Below, piece by piece: positions 35,293-43,487 of a stretch of DNA of 64,000 nt. Source of the stretch: Candidatus Ornithobacterium hominis. Its GTDB lineage: Bacteria; Bacteroidota; Bacteroidia; Flavobacteriales; Weeksellaceae. A program made the translations under genes and the position numbers. Where the stretch lies: NCBI RefSeq assembly GCF_951229915.1, contig NZ_OX579588.1, positions 1,951,001-2,015,000 on the forward strand, written 5' to 3'. Below the pieces are notes generated by a model. That model saw only the letters and a program-made list of their open reading frames with translations, did no database searches and was not told where the DNA came from. Each line of letters opens with the position of its first letter. Position 1 is the stretch's first letter.

Positions 35293-35730
35293 TTAATTGG
35301 TAATGATGAGCCATCGGCTATTTTGATTTACACGGTATTGATAAAGAGGCTGGCCAAATGTGGCATTATTAAGCGGCTGGCCAGTTAAGAGCATCCATTC
35401 CGCTCCATCTTCTGGGCATCTGATCTTGATTCCATCTATGACTTCTAATGTCGTATTTTTATCAGGGCAAATGTGCGGTGCATTTCGGTCATATGCATTG
35501 AAATTATTCCCAGTATTGACAATGATTAACCCACGAGACCCATTAGTTCCATCGGGGCGCAATTGCACATAGCCATTGGGCACCAAAAGCGAATTGTATG
35601 CTGGTAACCCGATATTGTATTGGGCATTGATTTGTATGCGTGGAAAGCATTGTATCTGGTTATTTTCATCTGAACAAGAGTGAAAAATGAATACAATATT
35701 AAATATCACAAAAAAAATAAGCTTTTTCAT
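35293..35730 (-). CDS. Rieske-like lipoprotein lacking cluster ligands
   Basis: 145 aa with a lipoprotein signal (lipid Cys at residue 19, HSCSDEN). The C-terminal half follows the Rieske fold outline: APHICPD (about 86-92) and RCPEDGAEWMLLTGQP (about 109-124) align with the CTHxGC and CPCHGSxF boxes, but the His ligands are not in place (H precedes C in box 1; Asp replaces His in box 2). A 2Fe-2S cluster is therefore unlikely. Small lipoproteins of this kind occur in flavobacteria; function unknown. Confidence 0.7.
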   Translation of the reverse strand: MKKLIFFVIFNIVFIFHSCSDENNQIQCFPRIQINAQYNIGLPAYNSLLVPNGYVQLRPDGTNGSRGLIIVNTGNNFNAYDRNAPHICPDKNTTLEVIDGIKIRCPEDGAEWMLLTGQPLNNATFGQPLYQYRVNQNSRWLIITN

Positions 35731-36152
35731 TGCATTATTTTATTTAAATTTCTTAACTCTTTTTTATTTATTTTTTACGTTTTATTTTTATTTTCCCCCT
35801 GATGTATATCTAAACTGAAAATTTGTTGCCCGATAAAAAGTTTGAAGCCCCGACATAACAAATTACATACGAGCAAAAATAGTCATTTTTGGGCAAAATT
35901 TATTTGCTCAACTCTATCAATTTAACAATTTGCCTTCAAAACCCTGAAATACAATGGATTACTAGTTTTAATGTAATATACAATTGGCGTTTAAATAAAA
36001 CTTGTTCTTCAATTCTCAATAATAGAAAAAAATTAATCAATTGTAAATGACTACATGCAAATAATGTGCTGCTGAAATTATTTTTTACCTGACCAAATAA
36101 AAAAATTGAGAAATTTCAAATATAAAATTTAAACAGGCTTAAAAAATTCTCT
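35731..36152. other. AT-rich gap upstream of greA
   Basis: More than 400 bases between the divergent Rieske-like gene and greA. No frame, tRNA or convincing structured RNA was seen. It contains a degenerate palindrome copy (CAGGCTT core, 36134-36140) just before the greA promoter. Confidence 0.6.
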
Positions 36153-36160
36153 TATATTTG
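36153..36160 (+). promoter_or_regulatory. -7 element of greA
   Basis: TATATTTG; transcription would begin about 6-7 bases downstream, which is the first base of the hairpin at 36167. Confidence 0.65.
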
Positions 36161-36166
36161 TATTCT

Positions 36167-36201
36167 CAATCCCCACGTAATATTTTTTGCGTGTGGGATT
36201 G
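36167..36201 (+). promoter_or_regulatory. Hairpin at the predicted 5' end of greA mRNA
   Basis: Arm CAATCCCCACG (36167-36177) pairs with CGTGTGGGATTG (36190-36201) with one bulged base; loop of about 12 nt. A T-rich stretch follows (GTATTTTTATT), so it could act as attenuator or as 5' stabiliser of the message. The greA ATG is 22 bases downstream. Confidence 0.6.
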
Positions 36202-36223
36202 TATTTTTATTAAAACCAAAGAT

Positions 36224-36706
36224 ATGGCAAATATACAATATGTTACGAAAGAAGGTTTAGATAAATTGCGTGCAGAGCTTAAGCACTTGGAAAGTGTAGA
36301 GCGTCCACGCATTACTGAACAAATTGCAGATGCTCGCGACAAAGGAGATTTGTCTGAAAATGCTGAATATGATGCTGCAAAAGAGGCACAAGGATTATTG
36401 GAATCGCGTATTTCTAAATTACAAGACCAAGTAGCCAATGCTCGCATTATTGATAAATCTCAACTAGACAGCACCAAAGTTTCTATTTTGTCTACTGTTA
36501 AAATTAAAAATTTAGCGAACAATCAAGAGTTGACCTACCAGCTGGTGCCTGAAACAGAAGCTGATTTAAAAAATAATAAAATCGCAGTCAGCACACCGAT
36601 TTCTAAAGGCTTATTGGGTAAAAAGGTGGGTGATAAAGCTGAAATTAAACTTCCTAACGGAAATATTCTCAATTTTGAAATTCTTGATTTAAAATTGGAA
36701 GAATAA
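36224..36706 (+). CDS. greA: Transcription elongation factor GreA
   Basis: 160 aa. The N-terminal coiled coil (about 1-75) has the LSENAEYDAAKEAQG signature (about 44-58) whose acidic tip enters the RNA polymerase secondary channel and stimulates cleavage of backtracked RNA. The C-terminal FKBP-like domain includes TPISKGLLGKKVGD. A longer frame from 36158 would cover the hairpin and promoter region, so the ATG at 36224 is chosen. Its stop overlaps the start of the HIT gene by one base. Confidence 0.96.
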   Translation: MANIQYVTKEGLDKLRAELKHLESVERPRITEQIADARDKGDLSENAEYDAAKEAQGLLESRISKLQDQVANARIIDKSQLDSTKVSILSTVKIKNLANNQELTYQLVPETEADLKNNKIAVSTPISKGLLGKKVGDKAEIKLPNGNILNFEILDLKLEE

Positions 36707-37107
36707 TGGCAAGTGTTTTCACCAAAATCATTCAGCGAGAGGTTCCAGGCTACATTGTGGCAGAGAATGATTTCTTTATTGCCTTTTTAGATGCGTTCCC
36801 GCTGACCCAAGGACATACTTTGGTGGTTCCTAAAAAAGAAGTAGATAAAATTTGGGATTTGGACTCAAAAACGTATGCGGGATTGATGGAGTTTGCCTAT
36901 GAGGTGGCTCAAACGCTAGAAAAAACCATAAGTTGCCGACGTGTGGGAATGGCTGTCATCGGGCTTGAGGTTCCTCACGTGCACGTGCATCTTGTGCCGA
37001 TGAACCAAATGAATGACATCAATTTCTCTCAAGAAAAAAAGAAATTTTCTGATGAGAAAATGAAAGAAATTCAAACTAAAATTAAAAGTCAATTTTCTAA
37101 GGCTTAA
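36706..37107 (+). CDS. HIT family nucleotide hydrolase
   Basis: 133 aa. Histidine-triad motif HVHVHLVP at about residues 91-98. Such proteins hydrolyse nucleoside phosphoramidates or dinucleoside polyphosphates. Translationally coupled to greA (TAATG). The last codons and the stop lie inside a palindrome copy (core 37099-37105, read as SKA then stop). Confidence 0.93.
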   Translation: MASVFTKIIQREVPGYIVAENDFFIAFLDAFPLTQGHTLVVPKKEVDKIWDLDSKTYAGLMEFAYEVAQTLEKTISCRRVGMAVIGLEVPHVHVHLVPMNQMNDINFSQEKKKFSDEKMKEIQTKIKSQFSKA

Positions 37108-37139
37108 TTAGAAATTTCTAAAATTATATATAATAAAAA

Positions 37140-37187
37140 AATGGGAAGTTTTTTGTGCTTCTCATTTTTTTTAAGGCTTAAAAAATT
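37140..37187 (+). terminator. Terminator of greA-HIT fused to a dispersed palindrome
   Basis: Arms AATGGGAAG (37140-37148) and CTTCTCATT (37158-37166) with one G-U pair; its T-run is the left arm of a palindrome copy (core AAGGCTT 37173-37179). A third copy (core 37216-37222) follows before the next gene. Confidence 0.8.
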
Positions 37188-37241
37188 TCAGTATAATTAT
37201 TTCTTTTCTATAAGCAAGGCTTAAAAATTTTTCTTTATTCT

Positions 37242-38996
37242 TCAATCTGTTTGCATCGGTGGTAGAGCACTACTTTCTATCGTTGGGTTGCTTATTTCTT
37301 TTAATTTCGCATCTTCTTCGGGGGCATCAGACTTGGTTTTATCTTTATTTTCAGGTGAATCTATCTCCTCTCCTTTCTGGTTTCTCCCATTCAAAATCCA
37401 AGTTTCTTCTATATCCCAAAAAGCTTTGACGTCAAGTTCTTCTGCATATAAATAAATCTGCTCTGGCTGAGTGTTCGTAAAAAAATCACCTGTATCCCAC
37501 CGCCCATTAGCATTCTCATCCACCATCATCTTTAAGCGGTAACTTCCTGGCTTCAGCCGCTTAAACTCTACTTCATTCTCTATTGTATACTTACTTAAAA
37601 TCACGTTTCCTGTTTTGTTGAGCAATTGTACCCATACTGGCACATCAGGTTTATTCTGCAAAATTACCTTTACATTGCCATAGGCTCTTTCTTTATCCAC
37701 TCTCATGCCTAAATTTACTGTATCATTTGCCTGCCCAAAAAAATCGATCACGGCGCCAGGCAAAAGCTCTACTTTGTAACTTTTCTCAAATCGAATTGGA
37801 AATTTCAAATCAAATTCAAAATCATTTTTTTGCTGAATATTGTAACTTATTTTTGCTGTATCTTCTACCAAATTGATGAAAGTCGACTCTATTTGCTGTA
37901 TGGGGTAATTGCTTCGGATTTTCAAATAATCTTCTGGCACAAAAACATCACTGCTGCTAGTGAGCGTTAATGCAGGCTGAACGCCATTATTGTAGCGATT
38001 GCTTCTTATGGTGTCTGACTTCTCATGATGATTTACCGCAAAAGTCAAGCGTTTATTTTTATCAGCAATTGTATCCTTCACTGGGTCAAACCAAAATTGC
38101 AACGTATCTGAGAACGGTTTATGAATGATTTTAGCTGTCTTAAATTCATGATTGATGGGTAAAATTTCTATCTCATCAGGTTGGCCACTCATTATAAAGT
38201 TGAATTTACCATAGCCATCTTGCACAACATCATTCACACGGAAGTAGGTCCGTGGGGGGAAAAGCTCTAGCGTAATTTCTTGGTTCGTATTTTTAGGATT
38301 GATTTTCCTTGGGTAAAAAGCCATGGTTTCTTCTTCTAAATCTACTCGGGTATTATTAACTTTATCTGTAAAAGCAATGAGTCTGTATTCGCTCTCTTTC
38401 AGGTGATTTAACGTGAAGTTCCCTAGCGAATCCACTTTCCCCACGTAGTAAGGTTTTTGTGAAAGGATTAAGCTATCCGTATATTTCTCGTCCCATTCGT
38501 ATAGGCCGACGATGATATTTTCTGGAATTTGTTTTTGGGCTGGATCAAAAACTTGGCCTTCTATCTTGAGTGAATCAATAAAGTTCCCTGTAGAGAAAAC
38601 ATAATTAAAGTATTTTTTGACGTTTCCTTCATTATTGTCTACTAAAGATTTCCCGAAATGGATGTTGTAGGTCGTATTCGGTTTCAGTGAATCATTGAAA
38701 GTTATTTTCACTTTTTTATCGGCTGTCCCTTGCGGATAAAAAGTTGGTGTTGGCTCGATAGGTGGCGAAATGATAATATTTTTAATGAAATCCTTCAACA
38801 ATACAAATTCATTAAATTTCAATACTATTTCCTTTAAATCCACAGGGACGTTTGTGCTCAGCGTATCTGGTGATGAAGAAATGAGCACAGGTGGTTCTAT
38901 ATCTTTTTCGCCTCCGCTGATGCTTCCCTTTTGGGCGCAGCTCACTACTAAAAATAAAAATATAAGGCTTAAAAAATTACGCAAGAACCTCCTCAT
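37242..38996 (-). CDS. Ig-like domain lipoprotein
   Basis: 584 aa with a lipoprotein signal (lipid Cys at residue 20, VVSCAQKG). After SGGEKD comes an SbsA-like Ig domain (about 30-135: PPVLISSSPDTLSTNV, VLKFNEFV), then beta-rich modules including a CarboxypepD_reg-like stretch (SLGNFTLNHLKESEYRLIAF) and a second one near the C-terminus (LKPGSYRLKMMVDENANG). The tail is acidic and proline-rich. This is a common Bacteroidota envelope protein of unknown role. Its start overlaps the end of the MBL hydrolase gene by 20 bases. The signal-peptide codons carry a palindrome copy (core 38964-38970). Confidence 0.8.
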   Translation of the reverse strand: MRRFLRNFLSLIFLFLVVSCAQKGSISGGEKDIEPPVLISSSPDTLSTNVPVDLKEIVLKFNEFVLLKDFIKNIIISPPIEPTPTFYPQGTADKKVKITFNDSLKPNTTYNIHFGKSLVDNNEGNVKKYFNYVFSTGNFIDSLKIEGQVFDPAQKQIPENIIVGLYEWDEKYTDSLILSQKPYYVGKVDSLGNFTLNHLKESEYRLIAFTDKVNNTRVDLEEETMAFYPRKINPKNTNQEITLELFPPRTYFRVNDVVQDGYGKFNFIMSGQPDEIEILPINHEFKTAKIIHKPFSDTLQFWFDPVKDTIADKNKRLTFAVNHHEKSDTIRSNRYNNGVQPALTLTSSSDVFVPEDYLKIRSNYPIQQIESTFINLVEDTAKISYNIQQKNDFEFDLKFPIRFEKSYKVELLPGAVIDFFGQANDTVNLGMRVDKERAYGNVKVILQNKPDVPVWVQLLNKTGNVILSKYTIENEVEFKRLKPGSYRLKMMVDENANGRWDTGDFFTNTQPEQIYLYAEELDVKAFWDIEETWILNGRNQKGEEIDSPENKDKTKSDAPEEDAKLKEISNPTIESSALPPMQTD

Positions 38997-39837
38997 AAGT
39001 TAAAATTTCATCTACTCTTATTCCTCTTTCCGTTTCTTTGAGCGTACAAAGCTCGTGTTGCGTATCATGCTCAAAGGCTAAAATCCAATTATTTTGTACC
39101 GCTTTTTTTAGAAATACATTTTTCTCTTCCAAAGTTAACAGCGGGCGAGTATCATACCCCATCACATAAACCAACGGTACATGCCCTGCTGTGGGAATTA
39201 AATCTGCGGCAAAGACCAATGTTTTCCCTTTATAATTGAGGATTGGAAGCATCTGCTTATCGGTGTGGCCATCGACTATGATAACATCAAAGCCCAATTC
39301 TGTCGATTTGCGATACGCTGACTGATTGGTCGGGATGAAGTTAAGTTGCCCTTCTTCTTGAATAGGCAAAATATTCTCTTTCAGAAAAGAAGCTTTTTCT
39401 CTTGCATTAGGTTTTATTGCCCAATTCCAGTGAGCTTTGTTAGACCAAAATTGAGCATTTTTGAAAGCTGATTCAAAGCCTTCACCTCTATTTTTTCGTT
39501 GAATGGCTCCGCCACAGTGGTCAAAATGAAGATGGGTAAAAAAAACATCAGTTATATCATTACGATGAAAACCAACATTTTCCAATGATTTATCTAAATT
39601 AAAATCACCCCATAAATGATAGTAACCAAAAAACTTTTCTGATTGCTTATTGCCCATTCCCGCATCGATTAAAATTAGCTTTTCGCCATCTTCTATCAGC
39701 CAAGAGCGCGTGGCAATGTCTACCATATTATTGGCATCGGCAGGATTCGTTTTTTGCCAAATGCTTTTGGGTACTACACCAAACATGGCGCCTCCATCTA
39801 GTTTAAAGTTTCCGCACTCAATCGGGTAAATTTTCAT
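38977..39837 (-). CDS. MBL-fold metallo-hydrolase
   Basis: 286-aa metallo-beta-lactamase-fold hydrolase. The binuclear zinc motif is HLHFDHCGG (about 102-110), with further ligands in VDGHTDKQ and FAADLIPTAGHVP and a terminal FEHDTQH. Closest in outline to AttM/AiiB-type or AHL-lactonase-like proteins; the substrate is unknown. Upstream of, and overlapping, the Ig-like lipoprotein gene. Confidence 0.88.
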   Translation of the reverse strand: MKIYPIECGNFKLDGGAMFGVVPKSIWQKTNPADANNMVDIATRSWLIEDGEKLILIDAGMGNKQSEKFFGYYHLWGDFNLDKSLENVGFHRNDITDVFFTHLHFDHCGGAIQRKNRGEGFESAFKNAQFWSNKAHWNWAIKPNAREKASFLKENILPIQEEGQLNFIPTNQSAYRKSTELGFDVIIVDGHTDKQMLPILNYKGKTLVFAADLIPTAGHVPLVYVMGYDTRPLLTLEEKNVFLKKAVQNNWILAFEHDTQHELCTLKETERGIRVDEILTYEEVLA

Positions 39838-39841
39838 AGTG

Positions 39842-39862
39842 ATTTTTTAAGGCTTAATTTTT
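39842..39862. repeat. Dispersed palindrome copy between MBL hydrolase and groES-like gene
   Basis: Core AAGGCTT at 39849-39855, followed by a degenerate AAGCTTTT copy near 39873. Confidence 0.75.
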
Positions 39863-39898
39863 TTATTTAAATAAGCTTTTAAAAATACAAATTAAATT

Positions 39899-40273
39899 TT
39901 AAAGTTCATTTTCAAAAAACTCACTATCTCGTTCTATCATTAAGATGGCATTGTGTGGGACGATAAAGTATTTTTCTTCTCGGTAAACAATTTTATGGGT
40001 TGCGTTTTGCAAAAATAAAACGGTGTCGTTCTCTTGAGCTTGGAGCGGAATGTATCGTGTCTTTTGACTCTCAGGCTTCCAATCTTCCTCGGGTTCTATA
40101 GAGGGAATTGCATAGCCAGGTCCCACGGCAATCACGTAGCCTTTTAATATTTTTTCGTTTTCTTTGACTCCAGGCGGAAGGTATAAACCTGATTTGGTCT
40201 TCTCTGGGCTTTCAGCAGGTTTTACCAATACGCGATCTCCTACCATGATGAGGTTTTTGACTTTAGGCTCCAT
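39899..40273 (-). CDS. GroES-like co-chaperone, orphan
   Basis: 124 aa with the GroES beta-barrel pattern: GDRVLVKPAESPEKTKSGLYLPPG (about 12-35, including the mobile-loop region) and KGYVIAVGPG (about 44-53). Longer than standard GroES (about 95 aa), with an insert around residues 55-85, and no groEL beside it. It may be a second, specialised co-chaperone kept in flavobacteria. Confidence 0.82.
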   Translation of the reverse strand: MEPKVKNLIMVGDRVLVKPAESPEKTKSGLYLPPGVKENEKILKGYVIAVGPGYAIPSIEPEEDWKPESQKTRYIPLQAQENDTVLFLQNATHKIVYREEKYFIVPHNAILMIERDSEFFENEL

Positions 40274-40277
40274 TCTG

Positions 40278-40285
40278 CAAATTTA
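40278..40285 (-). promoter_or_regulatory. -7 element of the groES-like gene
   Basis: TAAATTTG on the minus strand, only five bases before the ATG, implying a near-leaderless message. Confidence 0.5.
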
Positions 40286-40322
40286 TGATTTTAGTCAATA
40301 GTGATTGTTTTTTTATCAGGAG

Positions 40323-40346
40323 ATTTTTTTTAAGGCTTATAAAATT
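40323..40346. repeat. Dispersed palindrome copy upstream of groES-like gene
   Basis: Core AAGGCTT at 40332-40338 in the 235-base gap before fabI; nothing else is recognised in that gap. Confidence 0.8.
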
Positions 40347-40508
40347 TAGTTATAAAATTTTAATTACTCAAAATTTTTATCGGCAATAAGTTGTTTTAAT
40401 TCATATATAATCAGTTAGGTCACTTCAATTCATTATCAATGCTTCTAGTGTTTGGATATTTATGAATGATAAAGTGTTCACCATTTATTAGCAACCAAAT
40501 ATCATGAA

Positions 40509-41336
40509 TTACTCTTCTTCTGACTTTTTACCAGCGAAATAGCTATTAACTAGCTCATCTGAGACTCCTGTATTGCTATAGCCGCCATCGTTGTAGATGT
40601 TTTGCAGGGTCATTTTCTTTGTATAGTCGCTAAACATCATCACGCAAAGTGAAGCACAATCTTCTGCCGTTGCGTTCCCCAATGGTGAAACATCGTCTGC
40701 AATTTCTAAAAATCCACCAAAACCTTTTACGCCCTTTCCAGCTGTCGTAGGTGTAGGAGACTGAGAAATAGTATTCACACGTACTTTCTTTTCTTTGCCC
40801 CAATAGTAGCCAAAGTTTCTGGCAATACTCTCTAGGTAAGCTTTATTATCAGCCATATCGTTATAACCTGGGTAAACACGCTGTGCTGCAATGTAAGATA
40901 AAGCTAAAATACTCCCCCATGGGTTCATACAATCTTTGTCCCAAGCCGTTTTCATAACTTTGTGAAAAGAAACGGCAGAGATATCCCAACCTTTCTGAGT
41001 CCAATCGTAGTTCATGTCGGTATAGTGTTGCCCTTTTCTGACGTTGATACTCATACCGATAGAGTGGAGAATAAAATCTAGTTTTCCAAATTTTTCTATT
41101 GCTACGTTGAATAAATTATCTAAATCCTCTAGACTGGTTGCATCTGCAGGTACTACTTCGCTATTGGTCTGTTCTGCTAACTTTTGAATTTCACCATAAC
41201 GCATCGCAACTGGTGCATTCGTCAAGATAAATTCTGCGCCTTCTTCGTGACTTTTTACAGCTGTTTTCCAAGCAATTGAATTCTCATCTAATGCTCCGAA
41301 AATGATGCCTTTTTTACCAGATAATATCCCACTCAT
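40509..41336 (-). CDS. fabI: Enoyl-ACP reductase FabI
   Basis: 275-aa short-chain dehydrogenase that reduces enoyl-ACP in the last step of each fatty-acid elongation round. The FabI-type layout is visible: GIIFGALDENSIAW (about 10-23), HSIGM near residue 92, the Y-x6-K-type region YIAAQRVYPGYNDMADNKAY (about 150-169) and ISQSPTPTTAGKGV (about 192-205). Monocistronic with its own promoter. The target class of triclosan-like inhibitors. Confidence 0.94.
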   Translation of the reverse strand: MSGILSGKKGIIFGALDENSIAWKTAVKSHEEGAEFILTNAPVAMRYGEIQKLAEQTNSEVVPADATSLEDLDNLFNVAIEKFGKLDFILHSIGMSINVRKGQHYTDMNYDWTQKGWDISAVSFHKVMKTAWDKDCMNPWGSILALSYIAAQRVYPGYNDMADNKAYLESIARNFGYYWGKEKKVRVNTISQSPTPTTAGKGVKGFGGFLEIADDVSPLGNATAEDCASLCVMMFSDYTKKMTLQNIYNDGGYSNTGVSDELVNSYFAGKKSEEE

Positions 41337-41363
41337 GAATTTTTGTTTTAGTATAATTATTTA

Positions 41364-41371
41364 CAAATGTA
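41364..41371 (-). promoter_or_regulatory. -7 element of fabI
   Basis: TACATTTG on the minus strand, 27 bases upstream of the ATG. Confidence 0.6.
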
Positions 41372-41388
41372 ATTATTTCTTTTTTTAT

Positions 41389-41820
41389 TTATGTGATTGA
41401 TGCCTTTTTCCAAGATTTAATTTTTTGATTTAAATCTGGGTGTGTGAACTGATGAGAGATAATTTCCAAAGCCTCTGCTTGAAACAACGAGAGCCCATTT
41501 ATGTGCAACGGAATCACCGCCCAAAAGTCTAAGTCTAACAAGAAAAAATCATTGCTTTTTTTGATAATAACAGCTTCTCTAAACAACGGCTTGAAGTTAG
41601 ATTTATAGCGTACTATATCGCCCTCATAAATTCGACGATTCATTTTGTCTAAACTTGAGGTTGCTTCATCAATTTCATCAAACCCTTGTTCTCCTGCACG
41701 CCAAAACAGCAAGTATTTCCCCGTAAAAGAAACCCCCGTTGATTTTTCTTGCGCATAAGCTACAATTTGGTTTCCTCTTCTTAATCGAAAGTTCTTGTAT
41801 TGTTTTTTCAAATCAGACAC
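41389..41820 (-). CDS. YopX-like small protein
   Basis: 143 aa. The centre, RIYEGDIVRYK (about 84-94), and the C-terminal EIISHQFTHPDL resemble the EIYEGDIV and EVIGNIYENPEL elements of the YopX family, usually found in phages and prophages. No other phage gene is adjacent; it stands alone upstream of fabI on the same strand. Function unknown, and the match is by eye. Confidence 0.55.
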   Translation of the reverse strand: MSDLKKQYKNFRLRRGNQIVAYAQEKSTGVSFTGKYLLFWRAGEQGFDEIDEATSSLDKMNRRIYEGDIVRYKSNFKPLFREAVIIKKSNDFFLLDLDFWAVIPLHINGLSLFQAEALEIISHQFTHPDLNQKIKSWKKASIT

Positions 41821-41865
41821 AAAAAAAATATATACTTTTTTTAAGAGCTTTTTTCAATTATCATC

Positions 41866-41892
41866 TTGTTTTTTTAAGCCTTTTAAAATTTA
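41866..41892. repeat. Dispersed palindrome copy before nosY side of the nos cluster
   Basis: Core AAGCCTT at 41876-41882. Together with the copy at 41972-41978 it marks the left edge of the motif-free nos region. Confidence 0.8.
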
Positions 41893-41963
41893 ATAGATTA
41901 AATCATCATAACTTCATCTAGATTACAGTCTTATAATTCTAAAAATCAATCATTAACAGCAAT

Positions 41964-41988
41964 TATTTTTTAAGCCTTTAAAAATCTT
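41964..41988. repeat. Dispersed palindrome overlapping the nosY stop codon
   Basis: Core AAGCCTT at 41972-41978, its last bases within the nosY 3' end. Confidence 0.8.
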
Positions 41989-42760
41989 TCTTAGCAGATT
42001 TAATTTTAATCCAAATCACTGGAATTACAACCCAAATCAATAACGTAGCCAACGATAGGATTAAGCCTTTTGATGTGCCAAAAAAGCTTTTGAACACGGC
42101 TCCTGTGTAGCCCAAAAGTGCTGTGATATCTAATTGCAATAAGACTAAAATCCTGCATAAATCTATGGGATTGAGCATGGTTGCAGATAAAGTTATGCTT
42201 TCTAGTGGGTAATCTTTGAAGACGACTAATGAGAGTAAAAAGATTCCGTCGTAAATTACAGACATCAATAGCCAAAGTATAATTGCATAGCCAAATCCTT
42301 TAATTTTATTTTCGTTATAAAGTGCTATTAAATAAGCAAATGCGGTAAAAATCAAAGTCAGGAAACTCCCAGAGATCAATAGCAAAATGAAGTTCATGAT
42401 TTCAGACGAGTCTACCAATCCGTAAATTAAAAATGGAATACCTAATCCTAAAACTAAACTGATGGTAAGTGACAAGCTTAATCCGAAATATTGGCCTAGA
42501 AATATGTTGGAACGCTTGATGGGCTGTGCTAATAGTAATTCTATAAATTCCCGAGAATCATAATAATACATCACACCAAAAATGGTGGAAATCAACGGAA
42601 CAAGCATGATGATAACATTCATAATCGTGATGATTCCACTAGATAAATCATTGTTCAAAAACAATAATAAAAAACCCAAAGCTAAATAAAAAACAAAGTA
42701 AACATAGCTCCAACGGCTACGCATCAGGTCGTAAAAACTGTATTTCAATACTTTCAGCAT
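41978..42760 (-). CDS. nosY: ABC permease NosY
   Basis: 260 aa with six hydrophobic segments of the ABC-2 permease type. With NosF it forms the membrane transporter that, with NosD and NosL, supplies sulfur and copper for building the CuZ site of nitrous-oxide reductase in the periplasm. Last gene of the nos operon, 13 bases after nosF. Confidence 0.88.
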   Translation of the reverse strand: MLKVLKYSFYDLMRSRWSYVYFVFYLALGFLLLFLNNDLSSGIITIMNVIIMLVPLISTIFGVMYYYDSREFIELLLAQPIKRSNIFLGQYFGLSLSLTISLVLGLGIPFLIYGLVDSSEIMNFILLLISGSFLTLIFTAFAYLIALYNENKIKGFGYAIILWLLMSVIYDGIFLLSLVVFKDYPLESITLSATMLNPIDLCRILVLLQLDITALLGYTGAVFKSFFGTSKGLILSLATLLIWVVIPVIWIKIKSAKKDF

Positions 42761-42773
42761 ATATTTTCTATGT

Positions 42774-43487
42774 TTAAATTTCGTTGTTTTCTTGAGTTAT
42801 TAAATGTGCAATGGCGTTTTCTAAGCTATGTTGCTGTGTTTTGGCCAACAAAGCAGGAATTTCACCTTTGAAATAAATCACGCCTTCCAATAAGAATATC
42901 ACATCATCTGCCATTTCTTCTACAAAACCAATGATGTGCGATGTCATCAAAATTAATTTGTTTTTAGTCTTTTCTCTCAGGATTAATTTCTTCAAATTCA
43001 CCATTGCAACAGGGTCTAATCCGCTGGTAGGTTCATCTAAAATAATGATCGGTGAATCAAACATAAAAGTTAAAACCAAATTTACTTTTTGTTTTGTCCC
43101 GCCCGAAAGATTGTTTAATTTTTTATTCAAATAAGGTTGGAGTTTGAATAAATCAATCAATTCTGTAGCATCGGCTTGTACATTACGAATATTCTGAATC
43201 ATTTTGAATAATTCTTTCACCTTCAGATTAGACGGGAAATTGGCAATTTGTGGTAAATAGTCAATATTTTTTCTATAATCTGCCGAATTTTTGATGGTTC
43301 CGCCATCAATATAAATCGCTCCGTTATCTATGCGTACCATGCCCAAAATAGACTTTATCATGGTTGTCTTTCCTGAGCCGTTGGGTCCTAAAATGGCGTA
43401 AACTTTCCCTGGATTTACCTCGAAATCAACGCCTTTCAGGACTTTATGCCTTTTAAATTCCTTATGTATATTTTCTACTTTTATCAT
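42774..43487 (-). CDS. nosF: ABC ATPase NosF
   Basis: 237-aa nucleotide-binding domain: Walker A GPNGSGKT (about 34-41), signature LSGGTKQKV (about 126-134), Walker B IIILDEPTSGLD (about 148-159), H-loop in MTSHIIGF. Energises NosY. Its ATG overlaps the nosD stop by one base. Confidence 0.9.
   Translation of the reverse strand: MIKVENIHKEFKRHKVLKGVDFEVNPGKVYAILGPNGSGKTTMIKSILGMVRIDNGAIYIDGGTIKNSADYRKNIDYLPQIANFPSNLKVKELFKMIQNIRNVQADATELIDLFKLQPYLNKKLNNLSGGTKQKVNLVLTFMFDSPIIILDEPTSGLDPVAMVNLKKLILREKTKNKLILMTSHIIGFVEEMADDVIFLLEGVIYFKGEIPALLAKTQQHSLENAIAHLITQENNEI

Noticed and set aside
36158..36223. Upstream extension of greA
   Set aside because: Covers the -7 element end and the leader hairpin; the standard GreA start is at 36224.
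42063..42069. AAGCCTT core inside nosY
   Set aside because: Lacks the T-run and A-run flanks, so it was not counted as a copy of the dispersed motif.
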